From positions 1 to 25,504 of the forward strand of contig JBBDIU010000077.1 of NCBI GenBank assembly GCA_040880205.1: a stretch of 25,504 nucleotides of DNA, written 5' to 3'. Origin of the DNA: WACF01 sp040880205. Lineage in GTDB: Bacteria; Pseudomonadota; Gammaproteobacteria; Pseudomonadales; Cellvibrionaceae. A program made the translations under genes and the position numbers. The notes under the pieces are model-generated. The model did no database searches. It saw nothing but the letters and a program-made list of their open reading frames with translations, and had not been told where the DNA came from. Below are positions 1 to 7,925 of this stretch, piece after piece (positions within the stretch are counted from its first letter, which is position 1; every line of letters starts with the position of its first letter).

Positions 1-54
1 TCACGTCTCACGTCTCACGTCTCACGTCTCACGTCTCACGTCTCACGTCTCACG
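1..54 (-). repeat. Heptamer array, 7 full TCACGTC units plus 5 nt (right arm of an element lying off the window)
   Basis: Seven perfect tandem copies of TCACGTC followed by TCACG. Read on the minus strand, in the direction of yqgE, the unit is GACGTGA, and the yqgE stop codon TGA (50-52) is the first triplet of the array. The array therefore starts exactly at the end of the gene. It continues to the window edge, so its true length is unknown. The orientation matches the right-hand arms at 19134-19161 and 21031-21058, so the rest of the element should lie to the left. Confidence 0.95.
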
Positions 55-670
55 CGTGCCCCGCAGTGCCGTGAATAAGATTCAAATCAATGCCCAGGTG
101 TCGTGAAGCCGCGGTCCAGCGTTGCTCGCAGGGTGTGTCAAAAAGAATCTGACTTTCCGCTGGGATCGTCAGCCAGGCATTGGCCGCGATTTCCTCTTCC
201 AATTGTCCTGCTCCCCAGCCCGCATAGCCCAGAGCGACCAGTGCTTTATCCGGACCTTTATCGTTCGCCATGGCGACGATAATGTCACGAGAGGCGGTCA
301 GGCTGACTTCCGCTGAAATCTGAATCGTGGATTCCCAGCTGCGACCCGTGGGATGGAGAACAAAGCCACGATCAATTTGCACGGGGCCGCCGGACAAAAC
401 CGTCTGTTCGCTGGCGCTGCTGGTCTGCGGCAAATCAAGCTGGCGGAAAATCTCACCCAGTTTGAGCTCTAGCGGATGATTGATAATGATACCCAAGGCG
501 CCGGCGGCAGTGTGGTCGCAAACGTAAGTGATCGTGTGGGAAAACATGGGATCCCGCAGGCTGGGCATGGCAATCAAAAACTGCCCGCGAAAGCCAGTCT
601 CGTCGGGTTTTCTCAAGTCGTCCGCACTCCAGTCCCCTACAGCGCGGTTATGTCTCAGTTTTCGTCCCAT
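50..670 (-). CDS. yqgE: YqgE/AlgH family protein
   Basis: A protein of the UPF0301 (YqgE/AlgH) family, whose molecular function is not settled; in Pseudomonas the homologue AlgH has been linked to alginate control. The family start signature FLIAMPSL lies near residues 31-38, followed by the conserved GALGIIINHPL and VLSGGPVQ segments. The 206-residue reading from ATG 670 carries about 20 residues more than usual before FLIAMP and has no Shine-Dalgarno. A TTG at 613 has GGAG 10 nt upstream and gives the typical family length, so the true start may be 613. It lies downstream of tonB on the same strand with a 99-nt gap, as in the P. aeruginosa order gshB-tonB3-algH. The stop codon is embedded in the heptamer array at 1-54. 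The expected next genes (ruvX, pyrR) are off the window. Confidence 0.93.
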   Translation of the reverse strand: MGRKLRHNRAVGDWSADDLRKPDETGFRGQFLIAMPSLRDPMFSHTITYVCDHTAAGALGIIINHPLELKLGEIFRQLDLPQTSSASEQTVLSGGPVQIDRGFVLHPTGRSWESTIQISAEVSLTASRDIIVAMANDKGPDKALVALGYAGWGAGQLEEEIAANAWLTIPAESQILFDTPCEQRWTAASRHLGIDLNLIHGTAGHA

Positions 671-719
671 GCATCAAGTATTGGGGTTGGCCCGCAGGAA
701 TACAAGCCCTGGACTTAAC

Positions 720-755
720 GCAATGTTTGAGCCCGATGCAATGTTTGAGCTTGAG
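720..755. repeat. 18-bp tandem duplication in the tonB-yqgE gap
   Basis: GCAATGTTTGAGC occurs at 720-732 and again at 738-750, giving two 18-nt units in the 99-nt space between tonB and yqgE. The only other content seen in this gap is the end of the tonB gene. No promoter or terminator was recognised. Confidence 0.6.
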
Positions 756-769
756 TCGCGCGCCAACCC

Positions 770-1666
770 TCACTCATTCGATGTGGACAGACCGGTAATT
801 TCAAAACGCCAGGTGCGGATAATTTCCAGCTGATCCCAGTCCTTGCTGATGGCGGGGGAAAAGGCCGAATAGGGCGCCGCCATATGTACGATTTGCATGG
901 CTGCGGTGTCGAGTATGCCGTGGCCGGATGATTTAAGTATCTCCACGCTGACAATGGTACCGTCGGCCTTGAGTACGGTTGCGACACGCAACTGACCGAA
1001 AATACCCTCTTGCAAGGCTTGCGGGGGAAAGTTCTGGTTGCCCACGGCTTCGACCTTTTGCCGCCAGCTATTCAGGTATTCGGCCTCGGCCGCCGCTATG
1101 GTGGCAACCGAGGTTAGCCGCCGTATGCGAGGCCTTTTCGCATATTCCTGTTGCTGACGATCCAGTTTCGCGCGGAGATTCGCAATTTCCGTGCTGACTA
1201 AAGGTATTTCGCGGTCGCCTCCTTCCTGCTCCTCTTTGGTGTCAATTTCCTCCGGGTCGGGCAATCTAGCCAGCTGAAATGTTGAATCGGCGCTCGTGTA
1301 CACGCGGTTGAGTTCATTGAGCTGGCTCATTTCCCGAGCCATGGTCTCCGGGAGGGGGCTGACCTGATTGACCCGGGTATCAGCGAAGGGGGCGGGGTCC
1401 CGAGTACTGAGCTCCCGCGCGGTGTGCTCGGTGCCGCTGGCTTCCTGGTTAAACTGTGCCTGGTAATCCGCCTTTTCCGGTGCTTGCTGATTTTTGTGAG
1501 TGGCTAGGGTGACCTCGAAGGTGGGCGGACTATTCGGCTCGTCCATGTAGCTGAAGCCGAGCCCCAGAATCAACAGGCCATGCAAGGCCGCCGCGACAAA
1601 AACGGTAAAGCTGAGTCGTTCTCCGCTGTCCACGGCGGGCTCATTGATGTCGTTGGTGCGTTGCAT
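770..1666 (-). CDS. tonB3: TonB3-like energy transducer linked to type IV pili
   Basis: A TonB-family protein of 298 residues. A short cytoplasmic N-terminus is followed by one membrane anchor (about residues 19-39) and a long low-complexity periplasmic stretch. A charged, probably coiled segment lies near residues 150-180. A C-terminal TonB domain (about 200-290) carries GQLRVATVLKADGTI and ends with LEIIRTWRFE. There is no proline-lysine-rich spacer like that of E. coli TonB. In P. aeruginosa the gene at this position, tonB3, is needed for twitching motility and extracellular pilus assembly. The position here, divergent from pilG and downstream of gshB, supports the same role. The start ATG is preceded by only a weak ribosome-binding site. 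Family assignment is firm; the pilus role is inferred from synteny. Confidence 0.88.
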   Translation of the reverse strand: MQRTNDINEPAVDSGERLSFTVFVAAALHGLLILGLGFSYMDEPNSPPTFEVTLATHKNQQAPEKADYQAQFNQEASGTEHTARELSTRDPAPFADTRVNQVSPLPETMAREMSQLNELNRVYTSADSTFQLARLPDPEEIDTKEEQEGGDREIPLVSTEIANLRAKLDRQQQEYAKRPRIRRLTSVATIAAAEAEYLNSWRQKVEAVGNQNFPPQALQEGIFGQLRVATVLKADGTIVSVEILKSSGHGILDTAAMQIVHMAAPYSAFSPAISKDWDQLEIIRTWRFEITGLSTSNE

Positions 1667-1738
1667 GCGTTCTAAGGATCGCTTCGTTTAGCACTGGTTG
1701 ACGGCGAGGCAGCCAGCAGTGCTTTCATAGTGTGGCGG

Positions 1739-2692
1739 CTAGGCTACTTGCCTTCGCGCGGCGATGGCATCCATCAGTTGCGCTCCTATACGGGTATCGT
1801 AGACAGCGTCGATTTCCTTGGCGCAGGTTGGGCTGGTCACATTGATTTCGGTCAGGTAATCACCGATCACGTCCAAGCCCACGAAGAGTAGCCCTTTTTG
1901 CCGCAGGGAGGGCGCGACCTGGGCCACAATCCAACGGTCCCGCTCGCTGAGCGGTTGTGCCCGGCCCGTGCCACCCGCCGCCAAATTCCCGCGGGTTTCA
2001 CCCAAAGCGGGAACCCGTGCCAAGCTGTAGGGCACGGCTTCGCCGTCGATCACCAGAATGCGCTTGTCGCCATCCTTGATCTCCGGGATGTACTTCTGGG
2101 CCATGATGCTGCGGCGACCCATGTCAGTCAGAGTCTCGATGATGGCGCCCAGGTTGGTACCGGCGGGGCCGCAGTGGAAGATGCCGCTGCCGCCCATGCC
2201 GTCCAGTGGTTTGTATATGACGTCTTGATGCTGCTTGTGGAAGTCCCGCAGCCTTTGCGCGTGGCGGCTCACCAGGACCGGTGGGCAACACTGGGGAAAC
2301 TGGGTCGCGTATACCTTCTCATTGCAATCGCGCAGGCTCTGGGGCTTGTTGACCACCAGTACGCCGCGCTGTTCGGCAGCTTCCAGTATGTAGGTGGAGT
2401 ACACATATTCGCTGTCAAAGGGCGGGTCCTTGCGCATCAGAATTACGTCGAATTCCGCCAGATCAACAGTCCGCGGCTCGCTCAGCTGGAACCACTGATC
2501 GGGGTTATTGAAGACTGCAAGGGGTCGTGCCACTGCCTTTGGCATCCCCTGCTCGAGAAACAGGTCGCCCTGCTCCATGTATTCCAGCTGCCAGTTGCGC
2601 TCGGCGGCCGCCAATAAAAGGACAAGCGTTGTGTCTTTGCTAAACTTGATTGAGGATATTGGATCCATCACCACGCCAAGCTTGAGAGTCAT
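1739..2692 (-). CDS. gshB: Glutathione synthetase
   Basis: The cytoplasmic ATP-grasp ligase that joins gamma-glutamylcysteine and glycine, the last step of glutathione synthesis. At 317 residues it matches the E. coli enzyme (316). Visible landmarks are the N-terminal KLGVVMDPISSIKFSKDTT, the ATP-binding loop KPLDGMGGSG at residues 161-170, and the metal-binding TEINVTSPT at 281-289. It is the first gene of a minus-strand run gshB-tonB3-yqgE and is divergent from pilG across a 352-nt spacer, exactly as in Pseudomonas. No defects are seen. Confidence 0.97.
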   Translation of the reverse strand: MTLKLGVVMDPISSIKFSKDTTLVLLLAAAERNWQLEYMEQGDLFLEQGMPKAVARPLAVFNNPDQWFQLSEPRTVDLAEFDVILMRKDPPFDSEYVYSTYILEAAEQRGVLVVNKPQSLRDCNEKVYATQFPQCCPPVLVSRHAQRLRDFHKQHQDVIYKPLDGMGGSGIFHCGPAGTNLGAIIETLTDMGRRSIMAQKYIPEIKDGDKRILVIDGEAVPYSLARVPALGETRGNLAAGGTGRAQPLSERDRWIVAQVAPSLRQKGLLFVGLDVIGDYLTEINVTSPTCAKEIDAVYDTRIGAQLMDAIAARRQVA

Positions 2693-3044
2693 AATCCGTT
2701 CTCGGTGTCAGGAGTTTGCTTTTTCAAGGGGTTGTGATTCGTTCGCCGTTTTGCCGGCCAGGCTAGTTTCGGGCCGCCGCATCAAAAAATTCCGACCAAG
2801 TAACCGGCCTTATTCTAGACTGAGATATATGGCAATGATAACCCGGCTGCTATTTTTGGTAGTGAGCGCTCAGGTCAACAGCTCGATGTCCATTTTTTGC
2901 CGTTTATTCAGGCGCTTATGGATAATACCTGAAAACTGTGTTAAAAGACCGAAAATGCCCGGTCTGACCCTGAAGAAAAGTGGACTACACCCGATGTCAA
3001 TGGTTATCAAAACAGAAACGACGCAATAAAAAGGTCATAACAGT
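2693..3044. other. Divergent gshB/pilG intergenic region (352 nt)
   Basis: The region contains no convincing gene. It must hold the promoters for gshB (leftward) and the pil-chp cluster (rightward). A rightward promoter candidate at 2897-2926 is listed separately. A leftward candidate reads TTATCA, an 18-nt spacer and TAGAAT on the minus strand near 2815-2845. A 6-bp hairpin (AGACCG 2946-2951 with CGGTCT 2960-2965) lies in the probable pilG leader. No heptamer array was found here. Confidence 0.6.
2897..2926 (+). promoter_or_regulatory. Candidate sigma-70 promoter for pilG
   Basis: The -35 candidate is TTGCCG at 2897-2902 and the -10 candidate is GATAAT at 2921-2926, separated by 18 nt. This would give a leader of about 110 nt before pilG. 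It rests on motif similarity only. Confidence 0.4.
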
Positions 3045-3443
3045 ATGGAGATGAATTTCGAAAGTCTGAAGATCATGGTGATTGATGACAGTAAAACCAT
3101 TCGTCGGACGGCTGAAACCCTCTTGAAAAAGGCGGGCTGTACGGTGGTGACCGCCACCGACGGCTTTGACGCCTTGTCGAAAATCGCGGATACGCGTCCC
3201 GACATCATCTTCGTGGATATCATGATGCCGCGCCTCGACGGCTATCAGACCTGTGCCTTGATTAAAAACAACAGCGAATTTAAGTCCACGCCCGTCATCA
3301 TGCTTTCCAGCAAAGACGGCCTGTTTGACAAGGCCAAGGGGCGCATCGTGGGATCCGATCAATATCTAACCAAACCATTTAGTAAAAGCGAGCTACTGGG
3401 CGCCATTGAAACCCATGTTAAACAACAGGCGCGGGCTTCGTGA
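3045..3443 (+). CDS. pilG: Type IV pilus response regulator PilG
   Basis: A single-domain CheY-like receiver of 132 residues. The acidic pair D14-D15, the phospho-acceptor D58 (in IIFVDIMMP), the switch residues S88/S89 and the conserved K110 (in YLTKPF) are all present, so it should be phosphorylatable. In P. aeruginosa PilG is phosphorylated by ChpA and promotes pilus extension and cAMP signalling. The central region, including ETLLKKAG and FDKAKGRIVGSDQYLTK, is very close to the Pseudomonas protein. ATG 3045 has AAGG 10 nt upstream; an in-frame ATG at 3051 is also possible. It is the first gene of the pil-chp cluster. Confidence 0.96.
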   Translation: MEMNFESLKIMVIDDSKTIRRTAETLLKKAGCTVVTATDGFDALSKIADTRPDIIFVDIMMPRLDGYQTCALIKNNSEFKSTPVIMLSSKDGLFDKAKGRIVGSDQYLTKPFSKSELLGAIETHVKQQARAS

Positions 3444-3499
3444 TTGAGTGTGGGCGGCTATTTTCGGAATAGAAACAAAACCTTAGCGGAGTTAAGTTT

Positions 3500-3862
3500 A
3501 TGGCAAGAGTACTGATCGTCGACGACTCGCCGACCGAAACCTATAAGTTGGCCAGCATGCTGGAAAAGCATGGCCATGTGGCGATTACCGCCGAAACCGG
3601 CGAAGACGGTGTGTCCGTCGCCAAAAAAGAATTGCCCGACGTGGTGCTCATGGACATTGTCATGCCCGGGCTGAACGGTTTTCAGGCGACTCGCCAGTTG
3701 CGCAAAAGCGCCGAAACGGCGGATATTCCGGTGATCATCGTGACCACCAAGGACCAGGAAACCGACCGGGTTTGGGGTATGCGCCAAGGCGCCAAGGCCT
3801 ACTTGACCAAGCCCATCGAAGAAAAAGTGCTGATGGACACCATAGCCGAAGTCATGGGCTAG
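3500..3862 (+). CDS. pilH: Type IV pilus response regulator PilH
   Basis: The second single-domain CheY-like receiver, 120 residues. D8-D9, D52 (VVLMDIVMP) and K104 (YLTKPI) form the complete acidic pocket. In P. aeruginosa PilH acts as the counterpart of PilG, lowering signal output or favouring retraction. It begins with MARVLIVDDSPTE, the usual PilH start, and GGAG (3488-3491) lies 8 nt before the ATG. It follows pilG by 56 nt and precedes pilI by 36 nt, consistent with one operon. Confidence 0.96.
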   Translation: MARVLIVDDSPTETYKLASMLEKHGHVAITAETGEDGVSVAKKELPDVVLMDIVMPGLNGFQATRQLRKSAETADIPVIIVTTKDQETDRVWGMRQGAKAYLTKPIEEKVLMDTIAEVMG

Positions 3863-3898
3863 TGGCCCTGGCGAAACTCCTTGCGAAACAGGTAGCAC

Positions 3899-4459
3899 AT
3901 GGCAGAGTCACAAGTCGCATTCGAGGCCCTCGTCGATCTTGCCCAGCGCAGCCTCCGCTCGGCCAAGGGCTTGCCGTCGGAAGCAAAAGTACAGCCGCAC
4001 TGGAGCGGCATCGGCTTTAATTTACTGGGGTACCATTTTGTGGCCCCGGTTGGGGAAATCTCCGAATTGCTGGAGGTGCCCACTTATACCAAATTGCCAG
4101 GTGTACAGCCCTGGATACTGGGGGTCGCCAACGTGCGGGGGCGGCTATTGCCCCTGATGGACTTGGCGGCCTTTTTTGGCGGGAAGCTGGACGGCCAGCG
4201 CAAGCGCAACCGGGTTTTGGTGTTGGAAAACGGCGATCTCTACACTGGCTTGGTGGTTGATGCGGCCCTGGGTATGCAGCATTTTCCGATCGATACCTAT
4301 TCGTCGGAACTGGATGAGGTTCGGGAACAATTACGAGAATTTGTGCAGGGTAGGTATTCGAAAGCGCGGGCCGACACGGTGAGTGACGATCAGCTTTGGT
4401 ACGTGTTTAGTCCCGCTCGTCTCGCCGACGCTCCGCACTTTGTCAACGCAGCGCAGTAG
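3899..4459 (+). CDS. pilI: CheW-like adaptor PilI
   Basis: A CheW-domain protein of 186 residues that should couple the receptor PilJ to the kinase ChpA at the inner membrane. The CheW fold is recognised from FNLLGYHFVAPVGEISELL, the turn PWILGVANVRGRLLPLMDL, the strand VLVLENGDLYTGLVVD, and a C-terminal segment containing LWYVFSPARL. The length is close to that of P. aeruginosa PilI (178). The ATG follows an AGG-containing site. A 212-nt spacer carrying a degenerate heptamer array separates it from pilJ, which is unusual because the other genes of the cluster are more tightly packed. Confidence 0.95.
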   Translation: MAESQVAFEALVDLAQRSLRSAKGLPSEAKVQPHWSGIGFNLLGYHFVAPVGEISELLEVPTYTKLPGVQPWILGVANVRGRLLPLMDLAAFFGGKLDGQRKRNRVLVLENGDLYTGLVVDAALGMQHFPIDTYSSELDEVREQLREFVQGRYSKARADTVSDDQLWYVFSPARLADAPHFVNAAQ

Positions 4460-4560
4460 TTCGGCGGTGGCCGGATTGCCCTGTATTGGCGGGCGCGGCC
4501 GGGTGTTCATCGCTCATGGTTGCCGGTCGAGCGGACCGTATTGGGAACCCGGCGAATTTA

Positions 4561-4590
4561 GGCATACGTTAACTAGGCATAAGTTAACTG
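4561..4590 (+). repeat. 15-bp imperfect tandem duplication
   Basis: GGCATACGTTAACTA (4561-4575) is followed directly by GGCATAAGTTAACTG (4576-4590), with two differences in 15. It abuts the heptamer array that starts at 4593. Confidence 0.85.
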
Positions 4591-4592
4591 CG

Positions 4593-4634
4593 ACTCACGA
4601 ACGACGAGTCACGAACAACGAACAACGAGTAACG
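4593..4634 (+). repeat. Degenerate heptamer array in the pilI-pilJ spacer
   Basis: Six consecutive 7-nt units all end in ACG: ACTCACG, AACGACG, AGTCACG, AACAACG, AACAACG, AGTAACG. The period is the same as in the GTGAGAC arrays but the unit differs. No facing partner array was found nearby. Confidence 0.8.
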
Positions 4635-4671
4635 TGTATGCAGCACGCAAAGACGCTCAGGAGCGCGTAGC

Positions 4672-6903
4672 ATGAAAATTGAATCAAAAAATATCTTCGC
4701 CAGCATGAAGGACAATTCGCTGACGACCTTGCTGGTGCTCATGTTGGTGATCAGCCTCGCGGCGGTCGCGGTGAGCCTCTTCCTGGTCCAGCGCGACAAC
4801 GAGAGGGACCAGCGCTACTTGCAACTCGTCAGTGAATTGCGGGTGTTGTCCTACCAGGTAACTACCCTGTCTCGCGATGCCACTAACGGCAGCGACGAGG
4901 CCTTTGGCGAGCTAGAGCAGGTATTGGCCGACATGGGCCGGACCTGGGACCGTTTGCGTGCCAGCGATCCCGCGACTCGTACCGCTGTTGCGGGAGAAAT
5001 GAACCGCTACGACACTGTGTGGCAGCGGGTAAGAGGCAACGCCACCAATATTGTCGAAAACCAGGAAACCATCATCTTCCTTCACCAGGTGGCCGCCACG
5101 CTCAACCAATCACTCCCGGAGTTGCAGGCTGAATACGAAAACATCGTAGACATTCTGTTGGAAAATAATGCGCCCGCCGATCAGGTCGCCACGGCTCGCG
5201 AGCAAACCTGGCGCGCTGAACGGATCGGCCGTAACGTGGATAAAATGCTGGCCGGGGGGGACGATTCCAACATCGCGGCCGACCAGTTCAACGTGGACGC
5301 CAACCTGTTTGGACGATTTATTGTCGGGATGATGGAAGGCGACCTCGCCATGGGCATTTCCCGAATCACCGATCCGGATGCCGTGCAAAGCCTGCGGGAA
5401 GTTAATGATCTGTTCGAGTTTGTAAGTACCTCGGTACGCGACATCTTCGAGGCATCGCCTGCCTTGTTTGGCGCCCGCCAAGCTGCCAACGCACTGCTGG
5501 ATGATTCCCCGATTCTGTTGGAATCGCTGGGCGACCTTTCTGATCAGATCAGTGCACAGTCTTCCCTGCGTATACCCAATAATACCCACATTATCGCCCT
5601 CGGCGGCGTGGCGATTTTGCTGCTTGCCCTGCTCGGTATGCGCGCCTATGGCGGTACCCGCAAACGCTTACGGGTAACGGCGAACACCAACGAGCGAAAC
5701 CAGAATGCGATCTTGCGGTTGCTTGACGAACTCGCCGACTTGGCGGATGGTGACCTGACCACCACCGCAACGGTAACCGAGGACTTCACCGGCGCGATCG
5801 CGGACTCCATCAATTACACCATTGACCAACTGCGGATTCTGGTGTCGCGCATAAACGAAACAGCGGTGAACGTATCACGTGCCTCCCAGGACACGCAGCA
5901 AACCGCACTGCACTTGGCGGAAGCTTCCGAGCACCAGGCGCAGGAAATTGCCGGGGCATCGGCGGCAGTGAACGAAATGGCCGTGACTATCGACCAGGTA
6001 TCCGCCAACGCCGCCGAATCGGCCGCGGTTGCGGAACGTTCGGTATCCATCGCCAACAACGGTGCGAAAGTGGTACAAAATACGATTCACGGTATGGACA
6101 CTATTCGCGAGCAGATTCAAGACACGTCCAAGCGTATCAAGCGACTCGGTGAATCCTCACAGGAAATTGGCGACATCGTAAGCCTGATTAACGACATTGC
6201 CGACCAGACCAACATTCTCGCCTTGAACGCGGCGATCCAGGCCTCCATGGCTGGTGATGCGGGCCGGGGCTTCGCGGTGGTAGCGGATGAGGTGCAGCGA
6301 CTGGCGGAACGTTCAGCCGCTGCGACCAAACAGATTGAAGCACTGGTTAAAACCATTCAGAACGATACCAACGAAGCGGTTATCTCCATGGAGCAAACCA
6401 CCGCGGAAGTGGTGCGCGGAGCCCGCCTGGCCCAAGACGCGGGTGTGGCGCTGGAAGAAATCGAAAACGTATCTTCATCTTTGGCTGAATTGATTCAGAA
6501 CATTTCCAACGCGGCACGTCAGCAGGCGTCTTCCGCGGGCCACATATCCAACACGATGAACGTGATTCAGGAAATTACTTCACAGACCTCCGCCGGTACC
6601 AATGCCACGGCACAATCGATTGGAAATCTGGCCGAAATGGCGTCGGATCTGCGCGATTCAGTGGCTGGCTTTAAGCTGCCCGAATCGCTGGCGACTATGG
6701 GAACTGGCCAAATGCCAGCCGTGGACGATGATTCCGAAATACTCGAAACACTTGACGAGGCAGTCGACCTGTCCATGGACAGCGCCATTGATGACGACGA
6801 CTACGAATCGGAACTGGAGATGTCGGACGATGATCTCGACATTGATCTCCTGGACGAGGACGATACTGATTCCGACGGCAAGCGCTCGAAGGCTATCGCC
6901 TGA
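4672..6903 (+). CDS. pilJ: Type IV pilus methyl-accepting chemoreceptor PilJ
   Basis: The membrane receptor of the Pil-Chp pathway. TM1 lies at about residues 18-42 and a long periplasmic sensor of the PilJ type at about 43-300. TM2 is at about 304-325, a HAMP region follows, and the signalling domain runs from about 400 to 665. The cytoplasmic tip around residue 498 contains INDIADQTNILALNAAIQ followed by MAGDAGRGFAVVADEV, with the PilJ-specific IQASMAGDAG in place of the usual IEAARAGE. After the signalling domain (from about 683) the protein continues into a strongly acidic tail rich in D and E, ending GKRSKAIA. The total of 743 residues exceeds the 682 of P. aeruginosa PilJ. AGGAG lies 8 nt before the ATG. 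PilJ probably senses pilus contact or retraction and is modified by PilK and ChpB. Confidence 0.96.
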   Translation: MKIESKNIFASMKDNSLTTLLVLMLVISLAAVAVSLFLVQRDNERDQRYLQLVSELRVLSYQVTTLSRDATNGSDEAFGELEQVLADMGRTWDRLRASDPATRTAVAGEMNRYDTVWQRVRGNATNIVENQETIIFLHQVAATLNQSLPELQAEYENIVDILLENNAPADQVATAREQTWRAERIGRNVDKMLAGGDDSNIAADQFNVDANLFGRFIVGMMEGDLAMGISRITDPDAVQSLREVNDLFEFVSTSVRDIFEASPALFGARQAANALLDDSPILLESLGDLSDQISAQSSLRIPNNTHIIALGGVAILLLALLGMRAYGGTRKRLRVTANTNERNQNAILRLLDELADLADGDLTTTATVTEDFTGAIADSINYTIDQLRILVSRINETAVNVSRASQDTQQTALHLAEASEHQAQEIAGASAAVNEMAVTIDQVSANAAESAAVAERSVSIANNGAKVVQNTIHGMDTIREQIQDTSKRIKRLGESSQEIGDIVSLINDIADQTNILALNAAIQASMAGDAGRGFAVVADEVQRLAERSAAATKQIEALVKTIQNDTNEAVISMEQTTAEVVRGARLAQDAGVALEEIENVSSSLAELIQNISNAARQQASSAGHISNTMNVIQEITSQTSAGTNATAQSIGNLAEMASDLRDSVAGFKLPESLATMGTGQMPAVDDDSEILETLDEAVDLSMDSAIDDDDYESELEMSDDDLDIDLLDEDDTDSDGKRSKAIA

Positions 6904-6933
6904 GCGGTGGCGCCGACGCGGATATAGATAATT

Positions 6934-7782
6934 ATGATCTGGTCATTGCAAAAAGCGCCGGCGCTCACGGAAAAGGATTTCGATCAATGGCGTAAATTGT
7001 TGGAAGAGCGAACTGGGATACTGCTCAACCATCAGCAGCAGGCTTTTTTGCAGTCGCAGATCACCATGCGAATGCGCGAACTCGGTTTCGTTGACTACCT
7101 GGAATATTATCAAAGAGTCACGGATGGCATCTGGGGCAAAGCGGAGTGGTCGGTGCTCGTGGACCGGCTGGTGGTAAAGGAAACCAGTTTCTTTCGCCAT
7201 CGACATTCCTACGAATGTGTACGCTGTTTGTTACAGGAGCGCATTGACAGCCAGCAGATTGACGGCAGCTTTGACGTGTGGAGTGTGGGATGTGCCACCG
7301 GCGAAGAGCCCTATTCACTTGCCATGCTCATTAACGACAGTTTTGAGCTGGCCCAGCTAAAACCCTACTTCGGAATTTTTGCGACTGATATCAGCATGCC
7401 CGCGCTCAGTAGGGCGCGTAGCGGTATTTACCCAGAGCGAAAATTGGAACGATTGAGCGATAACGAACGTCAGCGCTATTTCAAGGATCTGGGCGATGGG
7501 CGATACAAAATTATTGACAAATTGCAGGATCGACTTTGCTTTAGCCAGGGCAGTGTGTTGGACGTGAAATCAATGCCGGTGGAAAAGATGGACGTGATCT
7601 TTTGCCAAAATCTCTTGATCTACTTTCGGCGCTGGCGGCGGCGGGAAATACTGCAAGGCTTTGCCGATCGCTTAAAGCCCAATGGTGTGTTGGTTATTGG
7701 TCTAGGCGAGATGGCGGAGTGGAAACATCCAAAATTGGAACGGATGGCCGACGAGAGAGTGCAGGCATATCGGCGAATTTAA
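6934..7782 (+). CDS. pilK: CheR-type methyltransferase PilK
   Basis: A chemoreceptor glutamate methyltransferase that uses SAM, expected to act on PilJ. The N-terminal helical CheR domain (about residues 10-75) precedes the SAM-binding motif SVGCATGEEPYSLAML at about 117 and the acidic IFATDIS at about 147. The catalytic-domain motif IFCQNLLIYF lies at about 220-230. The length of 282 residues is normal. It follows pilJ by 30 nt. The ribosome-binding site is weak, which suggests coupling to pilJ. The gene ends 143 nt before chpA; that spacer is unusual and is discussed as a finding. Confidence 0.95.
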   Translation: MIWSLQKAPALTEKDFDQWRKLLEERTGILLNHQQQAFLQSQITMRMRELGFVDYLEYYQRVTDGIWGKAEWSVLVDRLVVKETSFFRHRHSYECVRCLLQERIDSQQIDGSFDVWSVGCATGEEPYSLAMLINDSFELAQLKPYFGIFATDISMPALSRARSGIYPERKLERLSDNERQRYFKDLGDGRYKIIDKLQDRLCFSQGSVLDVKSMPVEKMDVIFCQNLLIYFRRWRRREILQGFADRLKPNGVLVIGLGEMAEWKHPKLERMADERVQAYRRI

Positions 7783-7925
7783 TTTAGCAAAATGTTGCAG
7801 ACAACAAGTCGCGACAAAAAAACTAGGGCAGCCGTACGTGGCAGCAGTAGAGCGGTTCTTATTGATGCAGCAGATGCTACAGCAGGGCCAACAAGAACAG
7901 GGTCAGCAAAACGAGATGCGATGCT

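Noticed and set aside
1..54. CRISPR array
   Set aside because: The repeats are 7 bp, directly adjacent and without spacers; no cas genes are present.
1..54. Functional cluster of type IIS restriction sites (CGTCTC in every unit)
   Set aside because: The site is a by-product of the repeat unit, and the variants at other arrays lose it.
1898..2617. 239-residue frame opposite gshB
   Set aside because: It is fully antisense to a clear gshB gene and has no recognisable family motif.
4383..4670. 95-residue reading frame across the pilI end and the heptamer array
   Set aside because: It overlaps the 3' end of pilI in another frame, and its C-terminal part is only a translation of the repeat array.
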